The position numbers and the translations under genes were made by a program. This document shows, piece by piece, positions 1 through 8,567 of a stretch of 53,065 nucleotides of DNA. The notes below the pieces were generated by a model. That model was given only the letters and a program-made list of their open reading frames with translations, searched no databases and was not told the origin of the DNA. Numbering within the stretch: position 1 is the stretch's first letter; the number at the start of each line of letters is the position of its first letter. The stretch is from Oscillospiraceae bacterium (GTDB taxonomy: Bacteria > Bacillota > Clostridia > Oscillospirales > Oscillospiraceae): the NCBI GenBank assembly GCA_017519975.1, contig JAFWRM010000044.1, positions 1 to 53,065 of the forward strand. The letters run 5' to 3'.

Positions 1-7
1 ATTTTCG

Positions 8-16
8 TGATATAAT
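8..16 (+). promoter_or_regulatory. Extended -10 promoter of the accessory operon
   Basis: TG-A-TATAAT at 8-16 is a consensus extended -10 element about 45 bases before the first start codon. The -35 region lies outside the window or is not needed with the TG extension. Confidence 0.55.
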
Positions 17-61
17 AAAGGGCAGTGTTTGATTAACCCGTTAGGTGCAAGGAGGCACGAA

Positions 62-283
62 ATGGCTGTTACATATAAAAAGCTGTTCCATATGCTGATT
101 GACAGGAATATGACCCCGGCCCAGCTTCAGCAGGAGGCCGGATACAGCGCAAACATATCCACACGTCTGCGCCGGGACTACTACGTTTCTCTTGAGTCCG
201 TGGAGAAGATTTGCCGGGTGCTGAACTGTAAGGTGGACGATATCGTGGATTTCATTCCCGACAATCCTGAAAAGGAACAATGA
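62..283 (+). CDS. Small XRE/Cro-type HTH regulator
   Basis: This 73-aa protein is essentially one Cro/C1-type helix-turn-helix domain. The helices run from KKLFHMLIDRNMT through the recognition segment AGYSANISTRLRR to SVEKICRVLNCKVDDIVDF, the typical end of stand-alone XRE proteins. The ATG at 62 is preferred over an upstream in-frame codon because AGGAGG lies just before it. It is the first gene of an operon, 16 bases before the first methylase gene, where a small controller protein of restriction-modification genes often sits. A role in delaying or limiting expression of the downstream nuclease is inferred from position only. Confidence 0.8.
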   Translation: MAVTYKKLFHMLIDRNMTPAQLQQEAGYSANISTRLRRDYYVSLESVEKICRVLNCKVDDIVDFIPDNPEKEQ

Positions 284-299
284 CGTTCGGAGGGATTTT

Positions 300-1028
300 A
301 TGACGAAACAGGTAAAATCCAGAGAGCGTGTGGCCGAGCACGGCGAGGTATTCACAGCCGAGCGTGAGGTCAACGCCATGCTGGATTTGGTAAAACAGGA
401 GACGGAGCGTGTTGACAGCCGGTTTTTGGAGCCAGCGTGCGGTGACGGCAATTTTGTGGCCGAGATTCTTCGCCGGAAGCTGGAGGCCGCAAAGAAACGG
501 GCAATACCTCCGAGAAAGAAAAAACCGCTGCCTTTCGAATTTGAGAAACAGTCGGTCATTGCCGTGGCAAGTATTTATGGCGTTGACCTCCTGATCGATA
601 ACGTGATCGCCTGCCGCCAGCGGCTCTATGATATCTGGAATGCGGAATATGAGGCGATCTGCAAAAAGGAAGTCAGCGAGGATTGCCGGGATGCCGTGCG
701 CTTCATTCTCAGCCGGAACATCGTCTGCGGCAATGCACTGAGCCTGAAGGTGGTCGATGAAGACGGAAACGATACGGACGAGCCTATCGTGTTTTCAGAG
801 TGGTCCTTCGTAATGGGCACGAAAATGCAGCGCAAGGACTACCGCTTCGATAAGCTGCTGGCCGGTGAATACGAGCCCAAGGCGGCAACGAAAAAGAAAA
901 AGCGTGTGGATGACGAATACGGTCAGATGAATCTGTTGTCCATGCTGGAAGAAAAACCGAGTGACGAGGGTGAATTCCTAACCTCATATGTCACGGATTA
1001 CAGGAGGGTCCAAGATCATGGCCAATAA
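300..1028 (+). CDS. N6-adenine DNA methylase-like protein without catalytic motif IV
   Basis: This 242-aa protein starts like an N6-adenine DNA methyltransferase: GEVFTAEREVNAMLDL (about residues 15-30) resembles the region before motif I, and LEPACGDGNF (about 43-52) is the SAM-binding motif I. I find no NPPY/DPPY motif IV, so it probably does not methylate DNA alone. The C-terminal third is charged and Lys-rich. Its N-terminus resembles that of the next gene (EVFTPPEVANAMLDLL), suggesting duplication. It has a GGAGG ribosome site and overlaps the next start by 11 bases. It could be a DNA-recognition or regulatory subunit of a two-protein methylase, or a decayed paralogue. Confidence 0.75.
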   Translation: MTKQVKSRERVAEHGEVFTAEREVNAMLDLVKQETERVDSRFLEPACGDGNFVAEILRRKLEAAKKRAIPPRKKKPLPFEFEKQSVIAVASIYGVDLLIDNVIACRQRLYDIWNAEYEAICKKEVSEDCRDAVRFILSRNIVCGNALSLKVVDEDGNDTDEPIVFSEWSFVMGTKMQRKDYRFDKLLAGEYEPKAATKKKKRVDDEYGQMNLLSMLEEKPSDEGEFLTSYVTDYRRVQDHGQ

Positions 1029-2562
1029 TCTCTATAACACGATGTACAATCCGGACGTGCTGTCCTGCATTGCCAATCTGTCAAACGATGAGGTGTTCAC
1101 GCCGCCGGAGGTGGCAAACGCCATGCTGGACCTGTTGCCGCAGGAGTTATTCAGCGATCCCAACACTACTTTTCTTGACCCTGCGTGCAAGAGTGGAGTG
1201 TTTTTACGTGAAATTGCGAAAAGGCTCCTCAAGGGCCTTGAGCCACTGTATCCGGACCTGCAAGAGCGCACTGACCATATTTTCAAGCATCAGCTTTACG
1301 GCATCGCCATTACGGAGCTGACCTCGCATCTTTCCCGACGCAGCCTGTACTGCTCCAAATTTGCGAACGGCAAATACTCCGTGGTTCATTTCGACAATGT
1401 TGACGGTAATTTGCGTTTCAAGAATATCAAGCACCGGTGGCAAAACGGGAAATGCGTATTCTGTGGGGCCTCCCAAAAGGAATACGACCGTGCCGATGAT
1501 CTGGAAACGCACGCTTATGAAATGATTCATACCACGAAACCGGAGGGCATATTCAATATGAAATTTGATGTGATTATAGGAAATCCGCCGTATCAGCTAA
1601 ACACTGTTTCCGGCGAAACAACAAACGTAAGCAAACAGGCTAAGCCGATTTATAACCTTTTCGTGGAGCAAGCGAAGAAACTAAATCCACGTTTCCTTTG
1701 TATGATTATTCCTTCTCGATGGTTTGCCGGAGGCCTTGGGCTTGATAATTTCCGTCAGGCAATGATGGAGGACGAACATATAACGCATCTTGTTGATTAT
1801 ACAAATGCAAAGGATTGTTTTCCGCAGAACAGTATAAGTGGCGGTGTTTGCTATTTTCTCCGAGAGCGTGATACAACAGGACTTTGTGAATTTACGAATA
1901 TAAACGGGAATAAAATAACGACCGAATCTCGTAGCTTGTCTGAATTTCCAGTAGTGGTGCGTTATAACTCGGCTGTTGACATTATCAGGAAAGTGCGTGA
2001 AAAGGCCACTGCTTTTCTTAAAGATGAGGTTAGCCCGATCAGCCCATTTGCAATTCCAACGAAGGTAACAGGTGAAGCTCGGCCTACGGCACGATGCAAC
2101 ATCACGCTATACACCAGTAGGGGTGTTGGCTACATTAACAAAAGCGAAATCCTGAGCAACATCAAATACTTGGATAAGTATAAGGTTATGGTTAGTCAGA
2201 TTGGTGCCGAACACGCTGGAGAGCCGGGCCGTGATGGTAAATTCCGTGTGCTCACGTCTTCTATGCGTGTTATGGAGCCCAATGAAGTCTGCACCAATTC
2301 TTACATTGTGATTGGAGAATACACCGATCCTGATACCGCAAGCAACGTTCTTGCATACCTGAAAACTAAATTTGTAAGATTTTTAGTGTTACAGGCTGTT
2401 TCGTCTATTCATATCTCAAGAACATCTTTCACTTTCGTTCCGATGGTCGATTTTTCAAAGCAGTGGACAGATGAAGAATTATATGCGGAATTTGGGATTA
2501 CGCCGGAAGAGATTGAATTTATTGATTCAATGATAAAGCCGATGGATGGAGGTGACGAATAA
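1018..2562 (+). CDS. Eco57I-type N6-adenine DNA methyltransferase
   Basis: This 514-aa protein has the order of an N6-adenine DNA methylase: EVFTPPEVANAMLDLL (about 25-40), motif I FLDPACKSGVF (about 52-62) and catalytic motif IV IIGNPPYQL (about 186-194). The remaining 300 residues are a likely target-recognition region. Between motifs I and IV lies a possible zinc site: Cys146 and Cys149 (CVFC) with His165 and His171. The ATG at 1018 follows AGGAGG at 1001-1006; the longer frame from 988 has no comparable site. It overlaps the previous gene by 11 bases, and its TAA overlaps the next ATG by one base (TAATG), so the three genes are translationally coupled. It presumably protects host DNA from the downstream nuclease. 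Confidence 0.88.
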   Translation: MANNLYNTMYNPDVLSCIANLSNDEVFTPPEVANAMLDLLPQELFSDPNTTFLDPACKSGVFLREIAKRLLKGLEPLYPDLQERTDHIFKHQLYGIAITELTSHLSRRSLYCSKFANGKYSVVHFDNVDGNLRFKNIKHRWQNGKCVFCGASQKEYDRADDLETHAYEMIHTTKPEGIFNMKFDVIIGNPPYQLNTVSGETTNVSKQAKPIYNLFVEQAKKLNPRFLCMIIPSRWFAGGLGLDNFRQAMMEDEHITHLVDYTNAKDCFPQNSISGGVCYFLRERDTTGLCEFTNINGNKITTESRSLSEFPVVVRYNSAVDIIRKVREKATAFLKDEVSPISPFAIPTKVTGEARPTARCNITLYTSRGVGYINKSEILSNIKYLDKYKVMVSQIGAEHAGEPGRDGKFRVLTSSMRVMEPNEVCTNSYIVIGEYTDPDTASNVLAYLKTKFVRFLVLQAVSSIHISRTSFTFVPMVDFSKQWTDEELYAEFGITPEEIEFIDSMIKPMDGGDE

Positions 2563-5507
2563 TGGAGTTTTTCCCTCAACGGCCTGAATCGCATCCTACG
2601 ATATACGCCTATGAATTCGTAGGCGTGGCCTCCCATCAGGGCTATATCAAGGTCGGCTATACCGAGCGTGATGTTGAGACCCGTATTAAGGAGCAGACCC
2701 ATACCGCAGCCGTACCGTATCGCATCCTCGGCCAGTGGTCCGCCATGAAAAATGACGGCAGCTGCTTCACCGACCATGACGTCCACGCTGTTCTGAAAGC
2801 AAAAGGTAAACAGCAGCTGAACGCCGGTGAGGACCGCAACGAGTGGTTCAAATGCACACTAAATGATGTGAAGGCCGCTGTTGTGGCCGTACAGACCGGT
2901 GCGGAAAATGTCGAAGAGCGTACACAGACCTTCGCCATGCGTCCGGAGCAGGAATACGCCGTGGATATGACCATGAAGTATTTCAAATCGGCCTATGAGG
3001 AAGGCAGCGGCAGAACGCCGAAATTCCTGTGGAACGCCAAGATGCGCTTCGGCAAGACCTTTGCGGCCTATCAGCTGGCAAAGAAAATGGGCATGAAGCG
3101 TGTGCTGATCCTCACCTTCAAACCGGCGGTGCAGACCGCATGGCGTGAGGATCTGCTGACGCACATGGATTTCGAGGGCTGGCAGTTCATCACACGGCCT
3201 ACCGTTCCCGGCGGTCTGACAAACGATCAGCAGTATCAGAGGGCGGATAAATCCCGGCCCATCGTCTGCTTCGGCTCGTTTCAGGATTTCCTTGGCGTGA
3301 ACAAGGAGACCGGCGGCATCAAGGCCAATAACGAATGGGTCCACACCACGAACTGGGATCTCGTCATTTTCGATGAATACCACTTCGGCGCATGGAAGGA
3401 CAGCGCAAAGAAGCTGTTCGAGCAGGACGAGGATACCTACGAAGAGGATCTTTCCAAATACGATGCCGGTAACGCCTACGATGAAACGTGGCTGCCGATC
3501 ACCACGACCTATTACCTCTATCTCTCCGGCACGCCGTTCCGTGCGCTGAATTCCGGTGAGTTTATCGAGGAGCAGATCTATAACTGGACCTATTCCGATG
3601 AACAGAGGGCTAAGGCCGAATGGAAAGGTGAAGGCGTAAATCCCTACGCCGCTCTGCCGAGAATGGTCATGCTTACATACAAGATCCCGGAGAGCATCCA
3701 GCGTATTGCCAAACAGGGCGAATTTGATGAGTTTGACCTGAATGTGTTCTTCTCCGCCGAAGGGACCGGCAAGGACGCTCATTTCAAATATGAGGATTAC
3801 GTGCAGAAATGGCTGGATCTGATCCGTGGCTCCTATCTGGAGACCTCAGTGGACGAGCTAAAGTTGGGAGCGCAGAAGCCGCCGATGCCGTATTCCGATA
3901 CACGCCTTCTGAACGTGCTGTCACATACGCTGTGGTTTATGCCGAACGTGGCCTCCTGTTACGCTATGGCCAATCTGCTGGCGCAAAAGCAAAATGCGTT
4001 CTACCACGATTACAAGGTAAACGTCTGTGCCGGAACACAGGCCGGTATCGGGGTGGCCGCTCTGGAGCCTGTGCGCCGTTCTATGGGCGATCCGCTGGAG
4101 ACAAAGACCATCACGCTCTCCTGCGGCAAGCTGACCACAGGCGTCACCATCAGACCGTGGACCGGTATCTTCATGCTCCGTAACCTCTCCTCACCGGAGA
4201 CCTATTTCCAAGCGGCCTTCCGTGTGCAGAGCCCGTGGGAGATCACAAAGGATAACGGTGAGCGTGAGATCGTCAAGCAGGAGTGCTATGTCTTTGACTT
4301 TGCGCTGGACCGTGCGCTCCGCCAGATTTCCGATTATTCCTGCCGCCTGAACGTGGCCGAGAGCAATCCGGAAAAGAAGGTCGGTGAGTTCATCAATTTC
4401 CTGCCGGTGCTGGCGTATGACGGCAGTGCCATGCGTCAGGTCAATGCGGCTGAAATCCTCGATATCGCTATGGCCGGTACATCCGCCACGCTGCTTGCGA
4501 AACGCTGGGAGAGTGCATTGCTCGTTAATGTTGATAACGACACGCTTGCCCGTCTGCTTGCCAGCGAGGAGGCGATGGATGCTCTCATGCGTATTGAAGG
4601 ATTCCGTAGCCTGAACGCCGATATTGAAACCATTATAAACAAGTCCAATGCCGTTAAGAAGGCCAAGCGTGACGGCGAAAAGCTGACGCCGAAGGAAAAG
4701 AAAGAGCTGACGGACGCCGAAAAGGAATACAAGTCCAAGCGAAAGATGATTCAGGAAAAGCTGATCAAATTCGCTACCCGTGTTCCTGTCTTCATGTATC
4801 TGACCGATTACCGGGAATACAGTCTGCAAGACGTTATCACACAGTTGGAGCCGGAACTGTTCAAAAAGGTCACCGGTCTGGACGTGAAGGATTTTGAGCT
4901 GCTCGTTTCGCTGAACGTATTCAACGAGGCCCTGATGAACGATGCCGTTTACAAATTCAAACGGTATGAAGACGCCAGCCTGATTTACACCGGTATTGAT
5001 AAGCACACAGGCGAAAATGTCGGTCTGTACAGTACCGTTATCAGCCGTGCGGATTATGACGCTATGGCAGGTCAGCTTGCGGCATCCATGACAGCGGATG
5101 CTCCTCGTGACGATGATCTTCCGGAGCGGCCCGTCTTCACGAATATCAGCAGCTATGATCTGGACGATGAGGACGAGGATGATCTGCCGATGGTAGCCGA
5201 GCCCAAGGTGAAATACGAGACGAAACGCAAACCGCTCATTGAGCCCTCTAAGCCGGTATCTACGCCGACATACCGCCCGTCCTATGTGCCACCTACACCA
5301 TCCGTAACGCCGGTGGTGAAAAAGCCTACCGTGCATATTGACACATCAAAGGTCCACGCCGGGACTATCGTTTCGCACAAAGCATTCGGCCCCGGTCAGG
5401 TCAAGGGTATCGATGGAGGTCTTATTGTCGTTACCTTTGCCGGTGTGGATAAGAAGTTCCAGTTCCCCGGAGCCTTTGAGCAAGGATTCTTGAAGCTGGA
5501 CGAATAA
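2562..5507 (+). CDS. GIY-YIG nuclease-SF2 helicase fusion (restriction subunit)
   Basis: This 981-aa protein has three recognisable parts. Residues about 14-100 look like a T5orf172/GIY-YIG nuclease: YAYEF, YIKVGYT, a conserved Arg in ETRIKEQ, DHDVH and NEWFKC. Residues about 155-560 are a superfamily 2 helicase: Walker A KMRFGKT (160-166), DEYH (271-274), SGTPF (322-326), GVTIRPW and QAAFRVQSP (550-558), as in type I and III restriction motors. The last 55 residues (GTIVSHKAFGPGQVKG onward) resemble the Tudor-like C-terminal domain of PcrA/UvrD. A charged linker at about 700-730 and a Pro-rich linker at about 890-920 separate modules. A DNA-translocating restriction nuclease fits best; the cleavage specificity is unknown. 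Confidence 0.85.
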   Translation: MEFFPQRPESHPTIYAYEFVGVASHQGYIKVGYTERDVETRIKEQTHTAAVPYRILGQWSAMKNDGSCFTDHDVHAVLKAKGKQQLNAGEDRNEWFKCTLNDVKAAVVAVQTGAENVEERTQTFAMRPEQEYAVDMTMKYFKSAYEEGSGRTPKFLWNAKMRFGKTFAAYQLAKKMGMKRVLILTFKPAVQTAWREDLLTHMDFEGWQFITRPTVPGGLTNDQQYQRADKSRPIVCFGSFQDFLGVNKETGGIKANNEWVHTTNWDLVIFDEYHFGAWKDSAKKLFEQDEDTYEEDLSKYDAGNAYDETWLPITTTYYLYLSGTPFRALNSGEFIEEQIYNWTYSDEQRAKAEWKGEGVNPYAALPRMVMLTYKIPESIQRIAKQGEFDEFDLNVFFSAEGTGKDAHFKYEDYVQKWLDLIRGSYLETSVDELKLGAQKPPMPYSDTRLLNVLSHTLWFMPNVASCYAMANLLAQKQNAFYHDYKVNVCAGTQAGIGVAALEPVRRSMGDPLETKTITLSCGKLTTGVTIRPWTGIFMLRNLSSPETYFQAAFRVQSPWEITKDNGEREIVKQECYVFDFALDRALRQISDYSCRLNVAESNPEKKVGEFINFLPVLAYDGSAMRQVNAAEILDIAMAGTSATLLAKRWESALLVNVDNDTLARLLASEEAMDALMRIEGFRSLNADIETIINKSNAVKKAKRDGEKLTPKEKKELTDAEKEYKSKRKMIQEKLIKFATRVPVFMYLTDYREYSLQDVITQLEPELFKKVTGLDVKDFELLVSLNVFNEALMNDAVYKFKRYEDASLIYTGIDKHTGENVGLYSTVISRADYDAMAGQLAASMTADAPRDDDLPERPVFTNISSYDLDDEDEDDLPMVAEPKVKYETKRKPLIEPSKPVSTPTYRPSYVPPTPSVTPVVKKPTVHIDTSKVHAGTIVSHKAFGPGQVKGIDGGLIVVTFAGVDKKFQFPGAFEQGFLKLDE

Positions 5508-5549
5508 CGCCTGATAGGGCAAAAGACAGCAGAATTATAACCATCGTGC

Positions 5550-5599
5550 AAATAGCCACATTGGGGAAACATACCAATCCTCAATGTGGCTATTTTTTT
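5550..5599 (+). terminator. Intrinsic terminator after the restriction-like operon
   Basis: The arms AAATAGCCACATTG (5550-5563) and CAATGTGGCTATTT (5582-5595) are perfectly complementary and are followed by a run of seven T. It closes the operon 42 bases after the helicase stop codon. Confidence 0.9.
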
Positions 5600-5706
5600 G
5601 CCCATTTCCCGGAAAGGGGGTGATAGATCATGAGGAACGCAAATAAACGGAAAGGAGGCTCATGTGTCATGGTCAGCGTGATTATCATGAAAACGGAGGC
5701 AACGTA

Positions 5707-6942
5707 ATGGCAAAGAAACTGGATGCTGAGCAGATCGAGCGTGCCAGACACAAGAGCGAAAAAAGCAGCCGCCGGGAGGAAGAAAAGAGACACATACAGG
5801 AGACCATTGCGAAAAACCGCAGTGGTGAGCGTAAGGGCCGTGTAATCATGCCGGAGCGCAAGGAGTATGCGTATCAGGAGGCCTCCAAGGTGCGTGTTGC
5901 CGCATACTGCCGTGTCAGCACTGCTGAAGAAGCGCAGGTGGGCAGTTTTGAGATGCAGGTCCAGCACTTCACATCCGTTATAGAAAGCAATCCAAATTAT
6001 GAACTGGTGAAAATCTATACGGACGAAGGTGTGAGTGGCACCTCTGTGGCTGGTCGAAAAGGTTTCCAAGAGATGATGGCCGATGCCGAAAAAGGCAAAA
6101 TCGACCTTATTCTGACCAAGAGCATCAGCCGCTTCGGTCGGAACATCGTGGATATTCTGACGGCCCTACGCAAGCTGAGCGATCTGACGCCTCCGGTGGC
6201 TGTCAATTTTGAGTCCGAAGGGATCAATACCAGTGACGGCAAAAACAAGCTGGTTATATCGATCCTTTCGGCTCTGGCAGAGCTTGAAAGCCAGCAAAAG
6301 AGCATCGCAATCAAAGAAGGCATACGCTACCGTATGCAGGAGGGTCTGTACAAATTCTCGGTCCGGAACACCATCGGATACTACAGGGATTATTCCGGCA
6401 GAATCAAGGTGGAGCCAGCCGAAGCCCGTATTGTGGAATACATCTTCGAGAGCTTTCTGGAAGGTGCGTCTCCGCAGGAAATCGCAGATTCCCTCACAGA
6501 ACAAGGTATCCGTTCTCCCAAAGGTATGGAACGCTGGCGGCAAGCCACCATCCGCAGTATTCTCTCCAACGAGAAGTACTGTGGTGACGTGCTGTACCAG
6601 AAGACCTATTCCAAAGATTATCTGACGCATAAGTCCGTAAAGAACCGGGACGTTTTGCCGCAGTATTACTGGGAAAATAACCACACGGCCATCATTGACC
6701 GGGAAACGTGGCAAAAGGCCCAAGAGCTGCTTTCCTCCGGGAATTTCGGCAGACGTGGCAAGCCGCTTGCAGCCATGAAAAAGAAATTCGTGGTGGCGAA
6801 GGTAAAATCCGGTGTCCTGCGTGGCTTCATGCTGATGGATATGGATTGGACCAAGGAAGAGCGTGATATGGTCATCAAAATAATTGAAAATACGGAGCTT
6901 GACCTGAATCAGGCAGAAAGGAGCCAAGATTATGGCTATTGA
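5707..6942 (+). CDS. Serine site-specific recombinase
   Basis: This 411-aa protein belongs to the large serine recombinase/resolvase family. The catalytic domain starts with VRVAAYCRVS, where Ser71 is the expected nucleophile, followed by GVSGTSVAGRKGF and SISRFGRN. A recombinase DNA-binding domain follows (ASPQEIADSL to TIRSILSNEKYCGDV). Two features are unusual. About 60 basic, helix-prone residues precede the catalytic domain. The C-terminus ends shortly after the recombinase domain, with no cysteine zinc ribbon or long coiled coil. The ATG at 5707 follows GGAGG; the earlier in-frame codon has a poorer site. It overlaps the next gene by 11 bases. It probably mobilises this accessory block; I could not identify its attachment sites. 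Confidence 0.88.
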   Translation: MAKKLDAEQIERARHKSEKSSRREEEKRHIQETIAKNRSGERKGRVIMPERKEYAYQEASKVRVAAYCRVSTAEEAQVGSFEMQVQHFTSVIESNPNYELVKIYTDEGVSGTSVAGRKGFQEMMADAEKGKIDLILTKSISRFGRNIVDILTALRKLSDLTPPVAVNFESEGINTSDGKNKLVISILSALAELESQQKSIAIKEGIRYRMQEGLYKFSVRNTIGYYRDYSGRIKVEPAEARIVEYIFESFLEGASPQEIADSLTEQGIRSPKGMERWRQATIRSILSNEKYCGDVLYQKTYSKDYLTHKSVKNRDVLPQYYWENNHTAIIDRETWQKAQELLSSGNFGRRGKPLAAMKKKFVVAKVKSGVLRGFMLMDMDWTKEERDMVIKIIENTELDLNQAERSQDYGY

Positions 6943-7348
6943 TTTTTCCAAAATTAACCTTGAGGTTATCGACATCAACACGAACGCCGATCCTGATATC
7001 TACATCAATCAGAACGGCATCACTTTTAGCAAGCGTGTGCTGGAGGATCTGAACTATCCGCAGAACGTGCAGTACGGTTTTGATCCGGCACAGCACGTTT
7101 TTGCCATCAAGGTCTGCAAGAGCAATGAGGCACGGGCCACCAGTTTCTCCAAGCCTCGTGCGGAGCAGACCACCACGCTCAGCTGCGGCAACAAAAATCT
7201 GAAGGAGGTGGTCGTGAAGATGATCCCGGATTACGATCCGAAGAAGCGGTACAAGGTCACCGGCGAGTTCGATACCGAAAACCGTGTGATGTACTTCGAT
7301 ATGACCACGGCGGAGGTGTCGCTGTTCAGGGCAACGGATAGCAAGTAA
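6932..7348 (+). CDS. Unknown 138-aa protein coupled to the recombinase
   Basis: I do not recognise a named domain in this 138-aa soluble protein. It has no signal peptide, membrane segment or cysteine cluster beyond scattered Cys residues. Predicted beta-rich stretches include INLEVIDINT, HVFAIKVCKS, RYKVTGEF and RVMYFDMT. Its ATG lies inside the recombinase gene behind AAAGGAG, so translation is coupled. Two hairpin terminators follow it, making it the last gene of the block. Position suggests a recombination accessory factor or directionality factor, but the sequence does not show this directly. Confidence 0.75.
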   Translation: MAIDFSKINLEVIDINTNADPDIYINQNGITFSKRVLEDLNYPQNVQYGFDPAQHVFAIKVCKSNEARATSFSKPRAEQTTTLSCGNKNLKEVVVKMIPDYDPKKRYKVTGEFDTENRVMYFDMTTAEVSLFRATDSK

Positions 7349-7373
7349 TCCATATTCCCAGATATAAAAAACG

Positions 7374-7415
7374 GGCCGTATCGATGGGTCACTCCACCGG
7401 TACGGCCTTGTTTGC
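7374..7415 (+). terminator. Hairpin terminator after the 138-aa gene
   Basis: GGCCGTA (7374-7380) pairs with TACGGCC (7401-7407), with partial pairing inside the 20-base loop, followed by TTGTTTGC. The U-run is weak. Confidence 0.5.
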
Positions 7416-7428
7416 AAAACAAAAGAAA

Positions 7429-7475
7429 AACGGCCAGACTGAGCTTTCTTTACTCAATCTGACCGTTATTTCTGT
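7429..7475. terminator. Second hairpin at the accessory/core boundary
   Basis: AACGGCCAGACTGAG (7429-7443) pairs with CTCAATCTGACCGTT (7453-7467) apart from two G-U pairs, followed by ATTTCTGTT. On the other strand A/T tracts also flank it, so it may stop transcription in both directions. The remaining bases to 7577 hold no gene. Confidence 0.6.
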
Positions 7476-7577
7476 TGGACCCGCTTGAAGGCTATCTCAC
7501 TTGAAATATGGTTGTTTTGCCAAATCCCTAAGTGAAGCCCTCAGACGCGCGTCCTTTTTTCTGTATGAGAGTTGATG

Positions 7578-8567
7578 TCAGAACATCTCTTTGCTCATGT
7601 TGTCGATCTCGCGGGAGAGGGCTTCGTAAACGCCGGGGTAGGTGCTCATGGGCAGACCCTGAGAGGCGTTCGGGATGAAATACAGCTTGCCGCACTCTTC
7701 GCATGCGCGGCGCACTTCCTTCGCAACGATTTCCTCCGTCCAGCCGGGGAAGTCCACCTTGGCGCTGTCGATGCCGCCCATGAACGTGATCTTTCCTCCG
7801 TATTCCTTGATCAGCTCTGGGATGTTGTTCGACGTCATGACGCCCTGCCAGATGTCGATGCCCATGTCGATCATGTCCGGGACCAGCGTGGCGGCGTAGG
7901 AGTCGGAATGGTGCGCGATGACCTGTACGCCGTGCTCCTTGTAGTACCCGTAGATCTTCATGTAGGCGGGCTTGATGAACTCGCGGAACATGTCGGGAGA
8001 GAGGAAGGTGGATACCTGAGAGCCCCAGTCGTCGTGGTGGAACAGGCCGTCCGGCTTGATGTACTTGCAGATTTCCGCCGCGTAGTCCAGCTCGAACTGG
8101 GTGATGCAGTCGATCAGCTCGTGCATCTCGTCGGGGTATTCATAAAAGGCGAGCAGGCAGTTCTGGATCTCCAGCAGGTAGTGGCTCTGCTCGAAAACGC
8201 CGGGGGCGAAGAACGGCATGACGAACTGTTCGTTCCGGTCGATCTTCTCCGCGGCCTCGATGAAGGGTTCCCACTCTTCCGCGTCGTAGACCACACGGGG
8301 TACTTTCACGTAGTCCTGCCAGTGTTCGATGTCCTTGATCACGATCTTGTCGGGAGTGTGGACGGGGAATGCGCCGGGAGTCCCGATGGGCCAGGATTTT
8401 GTCACGCCCCAGGCGTTGACCACATTATGCTCGCCGTACTTGGGGTTCGGGTTTCTGTTGCCGAAGGGAGAACCCATCAGGATGCCGAAAGCTTCGTACT
8501 GGTTGACGAACCGGTCCGGATGGCCGCCCTTCATGGTTTCAATCAGGTTCTGTTTTTTCGTCAGCAT
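7578..8567 (-). CDS. Uroporphyrinogen decarboxylase-fold protein (not HemE)
   Basis: This 329-aa protein has the URO-D TIM-barrel pattern: FHHDDWGSQ, SPDMFREFIKPAY, VIAHHSDSY, WQGVMTSNN, ITFMGGIDSA and a C-terminal FIPNASQGLP. The N-terminal Arg-rich signature of true HemE (MRQAGRY-like) is missing, so haem synthesis is unlikely. Relatives include corrinoid methyltransferases (MtaA/CmuA type) and uncharacterised catabolic enzymes. No corrinoid-binding protein is encoded nearby. It lies downstream of an MFS_2 symporter gene on the same strand, so it may act on the transported compound or a methylated derivative. The substrate cannot be read from the sequence. Confidence 0.8.
   Translation of the reverse strand: MLTKKQNLIETMKGGHPDRFVNQYEAFGILMGSPFGNRNPNPKYGEHNVVNAWGVTKSWPIGTPGAFPVHTPDKIVIKDIEHWQDYVKVPRVVYDAEEWEPFIEAAEKIDRNEQFVMPFFAPGVFEQSHYLLEIQNCLLAFYEYPDEMHELIDCITQFELDYAAEICKYIKPDGLFHHDDWGSQVSTFLSPDMFREFIKPAYMKIYGYYKEHGVQVIAHHSDSYAATLVPDMIDMGIDIWQGVMTSNNIPELIKEYGGKITFMGGIDSAKVDFPGWTEEIVAKEVRRACEECGKLYFIPNASQGLPMSTYPGVYEALSREIDNMSKEMF

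Noticed and set aside
7541-7560. GACGCGCGTC followed by CTTTTTT as a terminator
   Set aside because: The palindrome leaves no room for a loop in a stable stem, so a transcription stop is not convincing.
7578-8567. Annotation as HemE, true uroporphyrinogen decarboxylase
   Set aside because: The N-terminal Arg signature and substrate-binding residues of HemE are not seen, so only the fold is called.
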